Of a stretch of 55,360 bases of DNA, positions 48,901 through 55,360 are shown piece after piece. Under the pieces are notes generated by a model. It was given only the letters and a program-made list of their open reading frames with translations. It did no database searches and was not told the DNA's origin. A program made the position numbers and the translations under genes. Source of the stretch: DATESZ01 sp035283845 (GTDB taxonomy: Bacteria > Desulfobacterota > Syntrophia > Syntrophales > JACQWR01); the NCBI GenBank assembly GCA_035283845.1, contig DATESZ010000264.1:1-55360 (forward strand), given 5' to 3'. Position 1 is the first letter of the stretch. Each line of letters opens with the position of its first letter.

Positions 48901-49360
48901 AGAGACTGACCCTCGCAGCACAGATTTCGGGAAGATAAGATTCGGCAACACGCGGCTTGATCCGATGTCAGGATTATCGCAGACGGCGGTAGTAACAAGC
49001 AAAATCGGCGCTTCCATAATAAACCGCATAGCGCCCGATACGTTTGAGGGCAACGTTAATACCGAAGGCGACATATCAGACCGCGACATTTCTTATGTCG
49101 GTGGGCGCTTTGTCAGGTCTAAGCTCAACCCAATAGTGGGCATCTCGTATGATTTGATGACCGGCCGGGCTTATCTAAATAAGGAAGTCGGACGCGGGGT
49201 GCCTATGGAAGAAAATCTATCATATGCCGCAGGGCAGCTTGTCCCTCTGGCGCTCAGTGACATTTTCGCAGTAATGGAAGAGCAAGGCGTTCCAGCAGGT
49301 ACGGCCTTTGCCATGCTTTCAATATTCGGGATGGGATTGCAGACTTATAATAACGAGTAA
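42959..49360 (+). CDS. Giant internal virion / polyvalent ejection protein, 2133 aa
   Basis: Longest gene of the window. Four copies of an NPYxxIxD motif: NPYAAITD and NPYALIKDEDF in the first 30 residues, NPYTDITDEKF and NPYASITDESV around residues 253-280. The centre (about 900-1750) is long coiled coil with many K/E repeats; the C-terminal 400 residues are more globular (SLTTMNSVFFAPRYVLSRFQ, FLGGLAVFYVLGTAAGGDIE as possible membrane segment). Fits large internal proteins injected by podoviruses. Confidence 0.65.
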   Translation: MEANPYAAITDTNYAAANPYALIKDEDFAMPKSIGDEALNLGKTAVSLSTPLVTFPTELISGVVAGFKEKYKEGMLPKGTESGAGAAFARGREESAQKSADMLKMYEPDPGSLAAKYIQNPVSALFGEVAKEGQRFGKHLVSTWGIQPEDLMWELGGAVGELKAFGVLGEAGKGVKSAKEAVVQAARRAKAGLEARRIESSLEYTPSVEPPLPPATGGVSALPIKVPATRPTPREEIDRLKTEDLRRGAVKDNPYTDITDEKFTATDKAVENPYASITDESVKAAPSVNLPEPVIEPAPEPAIEPQPVTMRSIDDLRRDFVDSMDVQPEPAKIETVSDTQPSRQPGAEGVTAAPIEAAPSGPPASKFYRDYTPEDFINTSSREELRNTVDNFLSMDDNLFQKMWDGEVPGHRKLFAFNQKYREALELAAIDKDHSAVKSIIERVKRQVTPEEVEALQKTKREIAASEAEAALRPQEIPADIGVRPEEDWGVFHALDSRVVKNPYPEDLAYMGENFRKNNPSAPDEIAIRHAYDAQGNKYSWEGHNTLDQLRPLIESRFAANLTDKTPESLRYPEREVAKAPSPAESFPNKIEPEQAATPIRKAKPLRMDGTTRPEKAVPIPPAGFDSLPQLTRDKFNAAFESKDAATMQGYLYAANKNLRTEFESRTGVKLPKAVKDMRKTVSDYFNDADRAAVQNDISARLKDQNTRDAEFASQGLRQQLFAAPDAEKAAIVSRMTKEQAADALKQLDAAPGDDIGARKAIGDTFPELAAAARPTPKQAATPVIEQIAPAEVKVIPTTKSAEANVVSPKEQRAYVQTKVDGLIKDARQRWRDQNGGGGEFTDKEIDATMSKGFYRAEIPPDGAQKVTIDVPNDGQYRVNNDLKSLLTFQKNLSKMTEPTRDASKPPGLPSTKPTGKTPAQFEAEYEAEKAAYNEKREGVKQEYLDYPNRIERAKQEEAKWQQIYADVRDKKITLKSLAPEFRGKTPSGYDVNTRVLEKQISVKNIEQQVKDLEIEIAKNWKGLDKELKAAPRTIVDIAKDISTALGEKGTVGKQELTEKQVAARARLTEDMRQIKMAADNAKVSIEEHLKKIYPDLTDAELSHLMQFAPKAPPKADAPTNRQEIVEPGASQGKGPEIPRSQEIAAELPKEDVISLKKRIVDPQDQSMGLSEVEREILRAVPTYEEGRRLLASGRRNPRTITADVVENHRMMTLEEAGVVLADRVTLDNQRMLLEADIAKAITDGDTATIGEKKIALEMTKRDLQVSSQSLQSNRELWSAIGKVMQLEAKRDYSLESMIRKAKIDTGKEVTPEHRAILEKHAKEIERLQSEIAMRDEKISQAEMIKTVEKLKNTVSKEQRDVKRSIKKEVLDAEIKGLYAEFNSKFGATRLNANIPLDAIPVLGKLAKAYVERGVITAEGIVDAIYTEVKNLGLEVSKRDIRDAISGYGTTRTMNQDVIIAQLRELKRQMALISGLEDAQGGKSPTKRFQSDVETPRVRELKKQIKQAMKENGLDTSKIPTTEQQWKTSLEATKTRLRNQIEDLTSAILGRKELAKKKGISAVDEETAILKSYSESLKKVYDQVFEDPNLEAQKKALAAQRAISIELIRLDKQISDYIKRTEEKDVASRARKLSPPKTEDIRLMREVRDTAKQTFEDMKKELRPKKSPDEIALQSYKTRTKNKIAELEAKRESGDFTKKERKQLELDKEGTNLKFKLSQEQKSYYEAAENYRLANRGRVERIWDGIKEVGNLSRAIKTSMDLSAVLRQGGFIALGHPVRALMAFPDMFKALKSEEGRFAVDQEILARPNYQLYEQSKLYLSEHGQVLSRMEEAYMSRLVDKLAKGSAWNPGRLVFKGAAASERAYTTFLNRLRADSFDAMYKNLAIDGTPTELAAISNYVNVATGRGNIGTNRQGIINSLTTMNSVFFAPRYVLSRFQLLVGQPALRGTARTRIMVAKEYGRFLGGLAVFYVLGTAAGGDIETDPRSTDFGKIRFGNTRLDPMSGLSQTAVVTSKIGASIINRIAPDTFEGNVNTEGDISDRDISYVGGRFVRSKLNPIVGISYDLMTGRAYLNKEVGRGVPMEENLSYAAGQLVPLALSDIFAVMEEQGVPAGTAFAMLSIFGMGLQTYNNE

Positions 49361-49387
49361 CAAAAACATTGTCTTAAAGCAATAACT

Positions 49388-49402
49388 GTGCGAAAATCGC
49401 AC
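49388..49402. repeat. Inverted repeat GTGCG-N5-CGCAC, copy 2
   Basis: GTGCGAAAATCGCAC followed by ACC; same arms and following bases as 24698-24712. Located 22 nt before the start of the HNH-AP2 gene. Candidate operator or RNA hairpin. Confidence 0.55.
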
Positions 49403-49423
49403 ACCTTAAGGAGGTAATGGAAA

Positions 49424-49990
49424 ATGGGCGTATATAAGCAATTTGGCCCTAACCCTTTTCAGATAGTTAATAATGTATGCTTTCTTGGGTTAACAGATAA
49501 AAAAGGGCATATTAAGCATTGCACAGTTATTGATGCTGAAGACTATCCGAAAGTATCTAATATTCGATGGGGGAGCACAACGACACTTGATGGGCGGCAC
49601 TATGTAAGGAGCTCTAAGCATCGCGTATCTTTACATCGTTTTATTGTTGGTCTAAAAAAACAGGAAACGCTCGATCATAAGAACCGTAATCCTCTGGATA
49701 ATAGAAAGGATAATCTTAGATTATGCCCAATCGAAACTCAGAACCATTGGAATACAGGGCCAAACCGAGATAGCTTGCACGGTTTTAAGGGCGTTTGGTA
49801 TCACAAAGAGAGAGATAGATATGTAGCAAGAATTGTTTGCAATGGGGTCAAGCATTGGATTGGATCGTATAAAACCAAAGAAGAGGCGGCATTAGCATTT
49901 AATGATGCCGCTATAAAATATCAAGGCGAATTTGCCTATCTTAACAATATTCCTATTATGGAGGTAAATCATGGGCGCATCAGTATGTAG
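49424..49990 (+). CDS. HNH-AP2 homing endonuclease, 188 aa
   Basis: HNH core KHRVSLHRFIVGL, ETLDHKNRNPLDNRKDNLRL, PIETQNHWN, then an AP2 DNA-binding domain GFKGVWYHKERDRYVARIV, HWIGSYKTKEEAALAFNDAA. This two-domain layout is the usual free-standing phage homing nuclease. Its last codons overlap the RBS and start of the next structural gene, so it was inserted or kept just upstream of it. More AT-rich than its neighbours. Confidence 0.9.
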   Translation: MGVYKQFGPNPFQIVNNVCFLGLTDKKGHIKHCTVIDAEDYPKVSNIRWGSTTTLDGRHYVRSSKHRVSLHRFIVGLKKQETLDHKNRNPLDNRKDNLRLCPIETQNHWNTGPNRDSLHGFKGVWYHKERDRYVARIVCNGVKHWIGSYKTKEEAALAFNDAAIKYQGEFAYLNNIPIMEVNHGRISM

Positions 49991-50336
49991 TTCGAGCACA
50001 GGTACAGTCACCGGCACAGATCCTGATTTTGTACTCACCCAGAAAATCAACAATCCCCAGGGCGTGGTTCTTCTGGTCAAATACACCAGAACTGCGGCGT
50101 CTGACCTCACGATTACCATTGATAAAATTTTCCGGCCAGTCCATGCGACCGATCTTTACCGGATGACCTCACTAACCGGAACGGCGTTAGGGGCATGGGC
50201 TATGGTGATTTCGGCAACAGGTAACTATGAAATCCCAATACCCATTATCGAGCCGGTCAAAACCATTGTCGTTAACCTGACGGTAGGGGCCGCTGCGCAG
50301 GGCAACGCGATTGTCTGCAATGTGGTAGAGAGCTAA
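49971..50336 (+). CDS. Structural protein, 121 aa
   Basis: RBS GGAGG inside the end of the HNH-AP2 gene. All-beta, Thr/Val-rich (VVLLVKYTRTAASDLTITID, TIVVNLTVGAAAQGNAIVCN). Located between ejection proteins and fibre; likely a small virion or tail component. Confidence 0.55.
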   Translation: MGASVCSSSTGTVTGTDPDFVLTQKINNPQGVVLLVKYTRTAASDLTITIDKIFRPVHATDLYRMTSLTGTALGAWAMVISATGNYEIPIPIIEPVKTIVVNLTVGAAAQGNAIVCNVVES

Positions 50337-50347
50337 AGGAGGCTGTA

Positions 50348-52141
50348 ATGATAAAAAACTTCAAAGGCTTCATAAATGAAGTCCAAAGAAAAATAGGAAC
50401 ATTGGGCGCGCAGGATGCCGATAACGTGGCCATCACGGGAGGCACAATCTCCGGCGCAGTCATAACCGACCAATTCACCACTTCGACAGACCCCGCATCG
50501 AGTGCTGCGGTGACGACAGCAATCGTTGATGCCTACAACGGGGTAGTGATTACCCTGACCGGTGCGGGGAACGCTCAGACAATTGCAGCTCCTTCAGCGG
50601 CGACGGTGAAGAGGTTCCAGGTATTCAACAATGATACCTCAACCAATTCGATTGCAATTAATGGGATTACGCTTCAACCGGGCAAGGGACAGTCTTTTGT
50701 ATATGATGGTTCTGCCTGGGGGCCTATAGATATAGGCATAACTGCAATCCCCGTTCCCGAAACACAAGGTGGAACGGGTCAGAGTAGCATGGCAGCCAAG
50801 AACCCTCCCATTGATGCTGACCTTGCCGTTTACCGTGACAGCGCAGCCTCTGATGCATTGGTCACTTCTACCTGGACACAAGTAAAGGCGTTTCTTAAGA
50901 CCTATTTTGATAGCATTTACGATGCTGCTGGTACAGCCGCAGGTAAAATCGCCTCATCCATCTCCGACGGAGACACCACCCACGCCCCGGACGGCAATTC
51001 TGTCTTTGATGCACTGGCACTGAAGGCCCCATTAGCGAGTCCCACATTTACAACTCAGATTACCACGCCTGTAGTTTATGGCTCCTCTGCCGCCGATGGA
51101 GATATTACAATTGAGGGGACATCATCTGCAACGAAGACGACCAGTTATGTGATTTTACAACCGACAAGCGGCAACGTCGGCATCGGGACGACTCTGCCAG
51201 CGGCGATTTTACATATAAACAACGATTTTAGTGCCGCTACATATGAGAGATTATTACAGGGTAGGTCATCGGGGAATAATAGTTTTGGAATTGGTGTCGG
51301 CGGTAATGATACTTACATATCAGCCGCAGGAGCTGGGGGTATGCATTTTGCGACCAACAGCAACTTAGGTGTAACTGGAACTTCCGTGCCCACTAATGTC
51401 ACAATGTCAATTTTAAATACCGGCAACGTCGGCATCGGGACGACCGACTTAGATGGCACTCCCGCAGCTGGCCAAGTCACAATCAAGGGCACCACTAATG
51501 ACGGCGCCACACAAGTTCAGGTTTGGCGCGACTCCGACGAAGCTAATGTCGCTAACCTCAACACCAATGGCGACTTCTACTCGGCAGGAGATGTTTCAGC
51601 CTTAACATTCACTGATCGTACTCCCGTGTTTGATGGCGATGCAATCTCAGCAATCAACGCTATCAAGTCAATAGACGGCGAACTGGATCATAATTCACTG
51701 CATCCATTTTTGCAGAAGACAATCATCCGACGGAACAATAAATTCGTAACTGAAGTTCCAATCGAAGACGCCCTTGAAACTGTGACAATTGAGGAAGATG
51801 AAACGGAAGAGGTTCATGTTTTTAATGAAAAAGGGGTTGATACAGTTACGCAGGAGCCTATCATCCTTTCCTCTGAGATGGTGCAGGATGGATTCAAGAT
51901 CGAAAAGGGAGATATCGTCCCGAATATGATCGAAGAGAAAATCATCAAGAAAACCACAAAGGAAATCACTCGACAAAGAACAGATGTGAAGTTTGATTCT
52001 GAGACGGGTAAATTCTATTTGCGTGAAGTGGACATTATCGAGACTCCTGGACGTAACATCGGTGCTACCGTATCCATATTGATCAAAGCGGTGCAGGAGT
52101 TGACAGCAGAGATTGAGAGATTGAAGAAAGCGAAGAAATAA
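50348..52141 (+). CDS. Tail fibre/spike-like protein, 597 aa
   Basis: N-terminal helical linker (FKGFINEVQRKIGTLGAQ), then a beta-rich shaft with VITLTGAGNAQTIAAPSAAT and two SGNVGIGTT/TGNVGIGTT repeats (near residues 273 and 356), the hallmark of S74-type fibre shafts. The C-terminal 190 residues are acidic (IEDALETVTIEEDETEEVHV) and end in a coiled coil. No complete S74 chaperone domain is seen. Host recognition is its likely role. Confidence 0.7.
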   Translation: MIKNFKGFINEVQRKIGTLGAQDADNVAITGGTISGAVITDQFTTSTDPASSAAVTTAIVDAYNGVVITLTGAGNAQTIAAPSAATVKRFQVFNNDTSTNSIAINGITLQPGKGQSFVYDGSAWGPIDIGITAIPVPETQGGTGQSSMAAKNPPIDADLAVYRDSAASDALVTSTWTQVKAFLKTYFDSIYDAAGTAAGKIASSISDGDTTHAPDGNSVFDALALKAPLASPTFTTQITTPVVYGSSAADGDITIEGTSSATKTTSYVILQPTSGNVGIGTTLPAAILHINNDFSAATYERLLQGRSSGNNSFGIGVGGNDTYISAAGAGGMHFATNSNLGVTGTSVPTNVTMSILNTGNVGIGTTDLDGTPAAGQVTIKGTTNDGATQVQVWRDSDEANVANLNTNGDFYSAGDVSALTFTDRTPVFDGDAISAINAIKSIDGELDHNSLHPFLQKTIIRRNNKFVTEVPIEDALETVTIEEDETEEVHVFNEKGVDTVTQEPIILSSEMVQDGFKIEKGDIVPNMIEEKIIKKTTKEITRQRTDVKFDSETGKFYLREVDIIETPGRNIGATVSILIKAVQELTAEIERLKKAKK

Positions 52142-52428
52142 TGAACCAATACGATCACTGGCTGGGCAAGCTATTCGGCAGATTATTCGGCAAGGGCAAG
52201 GGCAGGCCGTATGCTGTGACATTAGGACAGACAACCTACTATTCCTGTTCCTACGAAAGAACCTCCCTTCGATGGCGGTATCACGAAGCGTGTCACCGGG
52301 AACAATGGGCTAGAGAGGGTAGGCTGAAATTCCTTATATGTTATATTTACGAATGGATTAGACATGGTAATCTCAACAAGTACGAAGTAGAAGCACGAAA
52401 AGCAGAGGTGAATATACGTTATGCTTAG
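52141..52428 (+). CDS. HExxH zincin-like protein, 95 aa
   Basis: Start overlaps the fibre stop (TAATG). RWRYHEACHREQWAREG carries HEACH (48-52) and a Q three residues later, with E in YEVEARKAE downstream as a third ligand; this H-E-x-x-H plus EA pattern occurs in minimal zincins. Basic N-terminus. Confidence 0.55.
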   Translation: MNQYDHWLGKLFGRLFGKGKGRPYAVTLGQTTYYSCSYERTSLRWRYHEACHREQWAREGRLKFLICYIYEWIRHGNLNKYEVEARKAEVNIRYA

Positions 52429-52627
52429 TTTTGATTTAGCTAAAGGGGGGTGTATGTTTGAGAACACAAATCTTTATAGTTGGTACGAAGAATCATTAAG
52501 TGGTGGTACTATGCAAGTGAAGGCAAGGGCGGCAGAACCGCCCACATGCAAAGCATCCCCCTGGTCATCAAGGGTCTGTGAATTAGGAACAAAATCGTGT
52601 GATGTACGGCACTCTAAAGGAGGAAGC
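52429..52627. other. Gap before the lipoprotein gene, unclear
   Basis: About 200 bp. The lipoprotein frame is open upstream to 52421, but no good start with RBS is seen before 52628. Small ORFs here (for example from 52454 or 52511) have no recognisable content. Confidence 0.4.
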
Positions 52628-53023
52628 GTGAAATACTCCCGCTGGATAGGCCTGATAATTGCATGTCTCTTGCTCTCCGCCTGCGCAACAATACAGGAAG
52701 CAAACAAGAAAGGCACCTGGACGCACGCCGACACAACTGTTCTCGTAGTTGGCACTATAGTCTCTGCTATGGATTGGAGCCAGACCCTGCACATAGCAGA
52801 CTACCCTAATGACCACAGGGAAATGAACACGCTCATGGGAGGGAACGGACATCCCTCCCGTGGCCAGGTGAATACTTATTTCGCTCTTAATTTATTTGTC
52901 CTACAGCCCATCGTCCTCTACTTCTGCCCGCCGAACTGGAGACGATACATCATAGGGGGCAATGCAGCAGTTGAGGGCACAATGGTCTTGCATAATCAGG
53001 GAAAGGGGATTCACCCGTTTTGA
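52628..53023 (+). CDS. Phage lipoprotein, 131 aa
   Basis: GTG start behind AAAGGAGG. Signal peptide with lipobox: KYSRWIGLIIACLLLSAC, cleaved before the Cys. Second hydrophobic segment around residues 83-98 (NTYFALNLFVLQPIVLYF). Lipoproteins in lysis cassettes can be outer-membrane spanins, but the second segment is unusual for those; alternatively a superinfection-exclusion protein. Confidence 0.68.
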   Translation: MKYSRWIGLIIACLLLSACATIQEANKKGTWTHADTTVLVVGTIVSAMDWSQTLHIADYPNDHREMNTLMGGNGHPSRGQVNTYFALNLFVLQPIVLYFCPPNWRRYIIGGNAAVEGTMVLHNQGKGIHPF

Positions 53024-53069
53024 ACTGAGTAAATAAAATTGAGTTCGGCCAATCAAATCAGAGGAGGAC

Positions 53070-53486
53070 ATGCCGGTGGTAGATGTAGAAGTTGTTTTAA
53101 CAGGAGTAGGGGTTGTCATCAGTAACGGGATATTTTTTAAAATCTCTGCTTTCTTTGTAAAACGGTGGATGGATCAGAAGGATGCAAGCGAGGCGCGGGC
53201 CAAGCTTGATCTCGAGAAATCCGCGCAGAGGGTGGCGGCTGAATTAGAGCGAACAGCAGGGAAACTTGCTGTTGATTTAAAAGACTCCGTTGCGGAACAC
53301 AGGCAGGAAATTAAAGATATGACGAAGAAACTGGACGGCTCCCTAGGTGAAATTTTTAACCAACTTAGAATTGCAAACGGGAGAACGGCGAAGATTGAGG
53401 GCGGAGTCATAGAGGCGAAAAAGGGAATAGAGAAAATAGAAGCAGTTTGTGCCGAGAGACATAAGGGGAATGGGGATGGATCATAA
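53070..53486 (+). CDS. Membrane-anchored coiled-coil protein, 138 aa
   Basis: N-terminal membrane helix (VVLTGVGVVISNGIFFKISA) and long coiled coil (SAQRVAAELERTAGKLAVDL, QEIKDMTKKLDGSLGEIFNQ). Layout of an inner-membrane spanin or holin-associated protein. Ends with CAERHKG. Confidence 0.58.
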   Translation: MPVVDVEVVLTGVGVVISNGIFFKISAFFVKRWMDQKDASEARAKLDLEKSAQRVAAELERTAGKLAVDLKDSVAEHRQEIKDMTKKLDGSLGEIFNQLRIANGRTAKIEGGVIEAKKGIEKIEAVCAERHKGNGDGS

Positions 53487-53625
53487 CTGCCCCCGCTGCC
53501 AGAGTGACCGCATAGGCCATAACATCGGCATGTATTTTGTAGCCTACGAGTGCCACGATTGTAAGCATCAATGGATTGAGAGACTTGAAATCAAGAATGA
53601 TAAGGAGGCTTCGGTATGTGGCTGA
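53470..53625 (+). CDS. Zinc-ribbon mini-protein, 51 aa
   Basis: CPRCQSDRIG ... YECHDCKHQW is a clear four-cysteine ribbon. The ATG at 53470 or at 53476 may be used; both overlap the upstream gene. Stop overlaps the next start. Confidence 0.6.
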   Translation: MGMDHNCPRCQSDRIGHNIGMYFVAYECHDCKHQWIERLEIKNDKEASVCG

Positions 53626-53795
53626 ATAATATACACGCAAACCAACCATCACCCCCGGATGGATTTGGTGGCGCCATGTGTTCGTGTGCGGAATGTACAA
53701 AGGCAAGATGTAAATCAATAAAAATTTCAGTGTTAGAAATATTGCAGGAAGCGAATGGGATAAAGGAGGCGACCGATGTCACGGGATACAAGTAA
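53616..53795 (+). CDS. Small cysteine-rich protein, 59 aa
   Basis: CSCAECTKARC around residues 22-32; the remainder has a short helix LEILQEANGI. Overlaps both neighbours. Not recognised. Confidence 0.5.
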   Translation: MWLNNIHANQPSPPDGFGGAMCSCAECTKARCKSIKISVLEILQEANGIKEATDVTGYK

Positions 53796-54267
53796 AGCGA
53801 CACCTTTTCTACGGGAGTTTTCCGCTCTGCTGATAGCCAAGGCTAAATCTGATCTTGATCTCAAGGTAATTGTGACCTCAGTTGATCGGGATTATAAAGA
53901 GCAAATGGCCCTCTTCGCCCAGGGGAGGCAATCGCTGGCCGAGGTAAACTTGTTGCGAAAGGCGGCAAAGATGGCGCCGATCACAGCAAAAGAGAACACC
54001 CGCAAGGTCACATGGACAATGGCCTCGAAGCACATTATCAACCTGGATGATAGGTTCCCGGAGAACAACCTGTCTCGTGCGATTGACTTCGGCATCCTCG
54101 ACAAAAACGGACATTACATGGGTAGCATCAAGGCTGATGTAAACAAGGATAACATTGCTGATTACGTCCAGCTTGGGGAACTTGGCGAAGCAATCGGCGC
54201 AGGCAGGATAAAGTGGGGCGGGAGATGGAAAAGCCCCGATATGCCACATTTCGAGGAAATCGGTTAA
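53776..54267 (+). CDS. Endolysin, M15-type peptidase
   Basis: 163 aa, RBS AAAGGAGG. Motifs SVDRDYKEQMALFAQG (substrate helix), SKHIINLDD, LSRAIDFGI (Zn ligand Asp) and DMPHFEEIG (final His) match phage L-alanyl-D-glutamate / D-Ala-D-Ala peptidases (VanY/M15). It cuts the peptide cross-links of peptidoglycan at lysis. Confidence 0.85.
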   Translation: MSRDTSKATPFLREFSALLIAKAKSDLDLKVIVTSVDRDYKEQMALFAQGRQSLAEVNLLRKAAKMAPITAKENTRKVTWTMASKHIINLDDRFPENNLSRAIDFGILDKNGHYMGSIKADVNKDNIADYVQLGELGEAIGAGRIKWGGRWKSPDMPHFEEIG

Positions 54268-54278
54268 AGGAGGGATAA

Positions 54279-54884
54279 ATGCCAGAAGAGAATAGTAAAT
54301 CAATTTTCCAAAAGATTGGGGACGCTGTCGTCAACTTCGCGCCGGGGATAGCGGGAATTCTCGCAGCAACAGGTGTGGGTGCTCCTGCGTCGGGGGCAGT
54401 AATAGCTCTCTCCGCCTTGGGCAAAAGCTTCGGCCTGGGCACTCAGGCAACGCCTGCGGACATTCTGAAGGTTGTCACAACTGACCCCGAAATTCAGCTA
54501 AAAGCAATGCAAGCTGAAAATAGCTTTACCTTGGCTATGCGACAGGCTGACCTCGATGAGATAAAAGCCGGCCTGGGTGACATCCAAAGTGCCCGGCAGA
54601 GAGATACTGCCATCAGATCAACCGGGCAGTTAAATGTCCGGGCGGACGTGATGCTGGCAGGCACATATGTCAGTATCATTGCCATTATTGTTGTCCTGGC
54701 GTTTACTGGGATCGGAGCAAACCTCTTGGTGGCCGGTTGCTTGACTACCCTTGTCGGTACGCTGGTTAAGTATATAGGAACTGCCTTTGACTTTGAGTTT
54801 GGGTCAAGCAGGGGGAGCATACAAAAGACCGAGATTGCCGCTGATACCGCAAAGGAATTGGCAAGGGTGGCCGCGGGTCAATAG
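54279..54884 (+). CDS. Holin-like membrane protein, 201 aa
   Basis: RBS GGAGGG. N-terminal Ala/Gly helix (APGIAGILAATGVGAPASGA), charged centre, then two membrane helices (VSIIAIIVVLAFTGIGANLL, AGCLTTLVGTLVKYIGTAF) near residues 127-165. Placed right after the endolysin; the pairing suggests a holin or a related phage membrane protein. Confidence 0.65.
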   Translation: MPEENSKSIFQKIGDAVVNFAPGIAGILAATGVGAPASGAVIALSALGKSFGLGTQATPADILKVVTTDPEIQLKAMQAENSFTLAMRQADLDEIKAGLGDIQSARQRDTAIRSTGQLNVRADVMLAGTYVSIIAIIVVLAFTGIGANLLVAGCLTTLVGTLVKYIGTAFDFEFGSSRGSIQKTEIAADTAKELARVAAGQ

Positions 54885-54920
54885 ACAAAGGACAATCAAT
54901 CCTACGAGCCATTGCCTCCA

Positions 54921-55097
54921 TCAAGCCCGTGCGAGATGGGAGTAGTTTTCATCGGCAGCGACCGCTTTCCGTCTGGCATATTCAGCATCGAGCATAGCCT
55001 TCCTTGCCCGATCCTCAAACGTCCAGTGGTCTATATGGTTTATCCTGTTAATCTCGGCTCCGATTTCCTCCAGAGACATTTTTGTAAAGTCCATCAT
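54921..55097 (-). CDS. Small protein, 58 aa
   Basis: Starts at 55097 behind GGAGGACGGG. All helical (MSLEEIGAEINRINHIDHWT, RARKAMLDAEYARRKAVAAD). Convergent with the lysis module, separated by 36 nt with no obvious terminator. Not recognised. Confidence 0.6.
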   Translation of the reverse strand: MMDFTKMSLEEIGAEINRINHIDHWTFEDRARKAMLDAEYARRKAVAADENYSHLARA

Positions 55098-55133
55098 TGC
55101 CTGCCCGTCCTCCTGCGAAAATTACTACTTCCA

Positions 55134-55229
55134 TTACCACCACCCCAAACTCTTCCCGGCCATCCCCCACAACCAAGCTCCAACTAGGGCCAAAAGAACC
55201 ACCCAGACAATATCCGCATCTATCCGCAT
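55134..55229 (-). CDS. Tiny membrane protein, 31 aa, crossing the contig join
   Basis: The start at 55229 (equal to position 10 in the circle) has RBS GGAGAGGAGGAAG. One membrane helix (DIVWVVLLALVGAWLWGMAG). Only visible as intact because the ends overlap. Function unknown. Confidence 0.5.
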   Translation of the reverse strand: MRIDADIVWVVLLALVGAWLWGMAGKSLGWW

Positions 55230-55360
55230 ACTTCCTCCTCTCCATTCAAAAATTATGCCACGTGCTAGGCAGAATTATCATATCTCAATATCACTAATTA
55301 TGCCTATTGCGCTGTTGAACTCCACAAAAGACATGGTTCCTGCTTCATCCGCCGGCATTA
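55220..55360. repeat. Terminal direct repeat, right copy
   Basis: Exact copy of 1-141; see left copy. Anything annotated in one copy also applies to the other. Confidence 0.95.

Noticed and set aside
1..55360. tRNA genes
   Set aside because: I saw no convincing cloverleaf with T-loop and acceptor stem; a covariance search could still find a weak one.

Overview
This window is a complete circular phage genome. The first 141 bases (1-141) are repeated exactly at the end (55220-55360), as expected for an assembled circle whose unique length is 55,219 bp. The structural block is that of a short-tailed P22-like virus: terminase, a 710-aa portal, scaffold, coat protein, several adaptor-like proteins, a tail hub, three internal/ejection proteins (one of 2133 aa), a tail fibre and a lysis module. 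Many zinc-ribbon mini-proteins and AGGAGG-type ribosome binding sites suggest a bacterial, probably Gram-negative, host. The host itself cannot be named from the sequence.

Layout. (1) 95-12090, transcribed leftward from a sigma70-type promoter at 12107-12135: two stretches of small ORFs separated by integron-type attC sites (1367-5290 and 9373-12090). They flank a core recombination block (5310-9271) with a DEDD exonuclease, an ERF annealing protein, a broken HNH gene, DUF3850 and others. A TnpB gene (139-1302) sits in the outermost cassette. (2) 12178-16938, rightward from a divergent promoter: small HTH protein, HNH nuclease, replication/helicase-loader-like proteins, zinc-ribbon proteins and a RuvC-like resolvase, ending at a strong hairpin terminator. 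(3) 16959-18275, a short leftward operon of accessory proteins, then a regulatory region with repeated CCATAATGG motifs and a 600-bp non-coding stretch. (4) 19544-54884, rightward: a short tyrosine recombinase with its own promoter, packaging, head, tail, ejection, fibre and lysis genes. (5) 54921-55229 (crossing the contig join), two small leftward genes.

Main discovery: the attC-like sites have canonical architecture on the + strand: R'' (..AAC), a 5-6 nt spacer, L'' with one extra unpaired base, a variable loop, a matching L', a spacer and R' (GTT..). The 7-nt R' box of one site is the reverse complement of the R'' box of the NEXT site: 10 of 17 junctions are exact and 3 more match 6 of 7. 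This is the signature of circular gene cassettes inserted at G^TT by an integron-type mechanism. The window therefore carries an integron cassette array inside a phage, without a recognisable IntI. Nearly all cassette ORFs run opposite to the canonical cassette direction, in line with the phage early promoter, and their stop codons (TAA) lie in or next to the R' box.

Second discovery: the coat-protein gene is interrupted by a 911-nt group I intron whose P1, P10, P4 and P7 helices can be paired by eye. The intron holds an HNH endonuclease gene on the opposite strand with its own promoter, apparently producing a leaderless message. Further oddities include four tandem adaptor paralogues with inserted beta domains, one of them split, and several recurring short palindromes and repeats.
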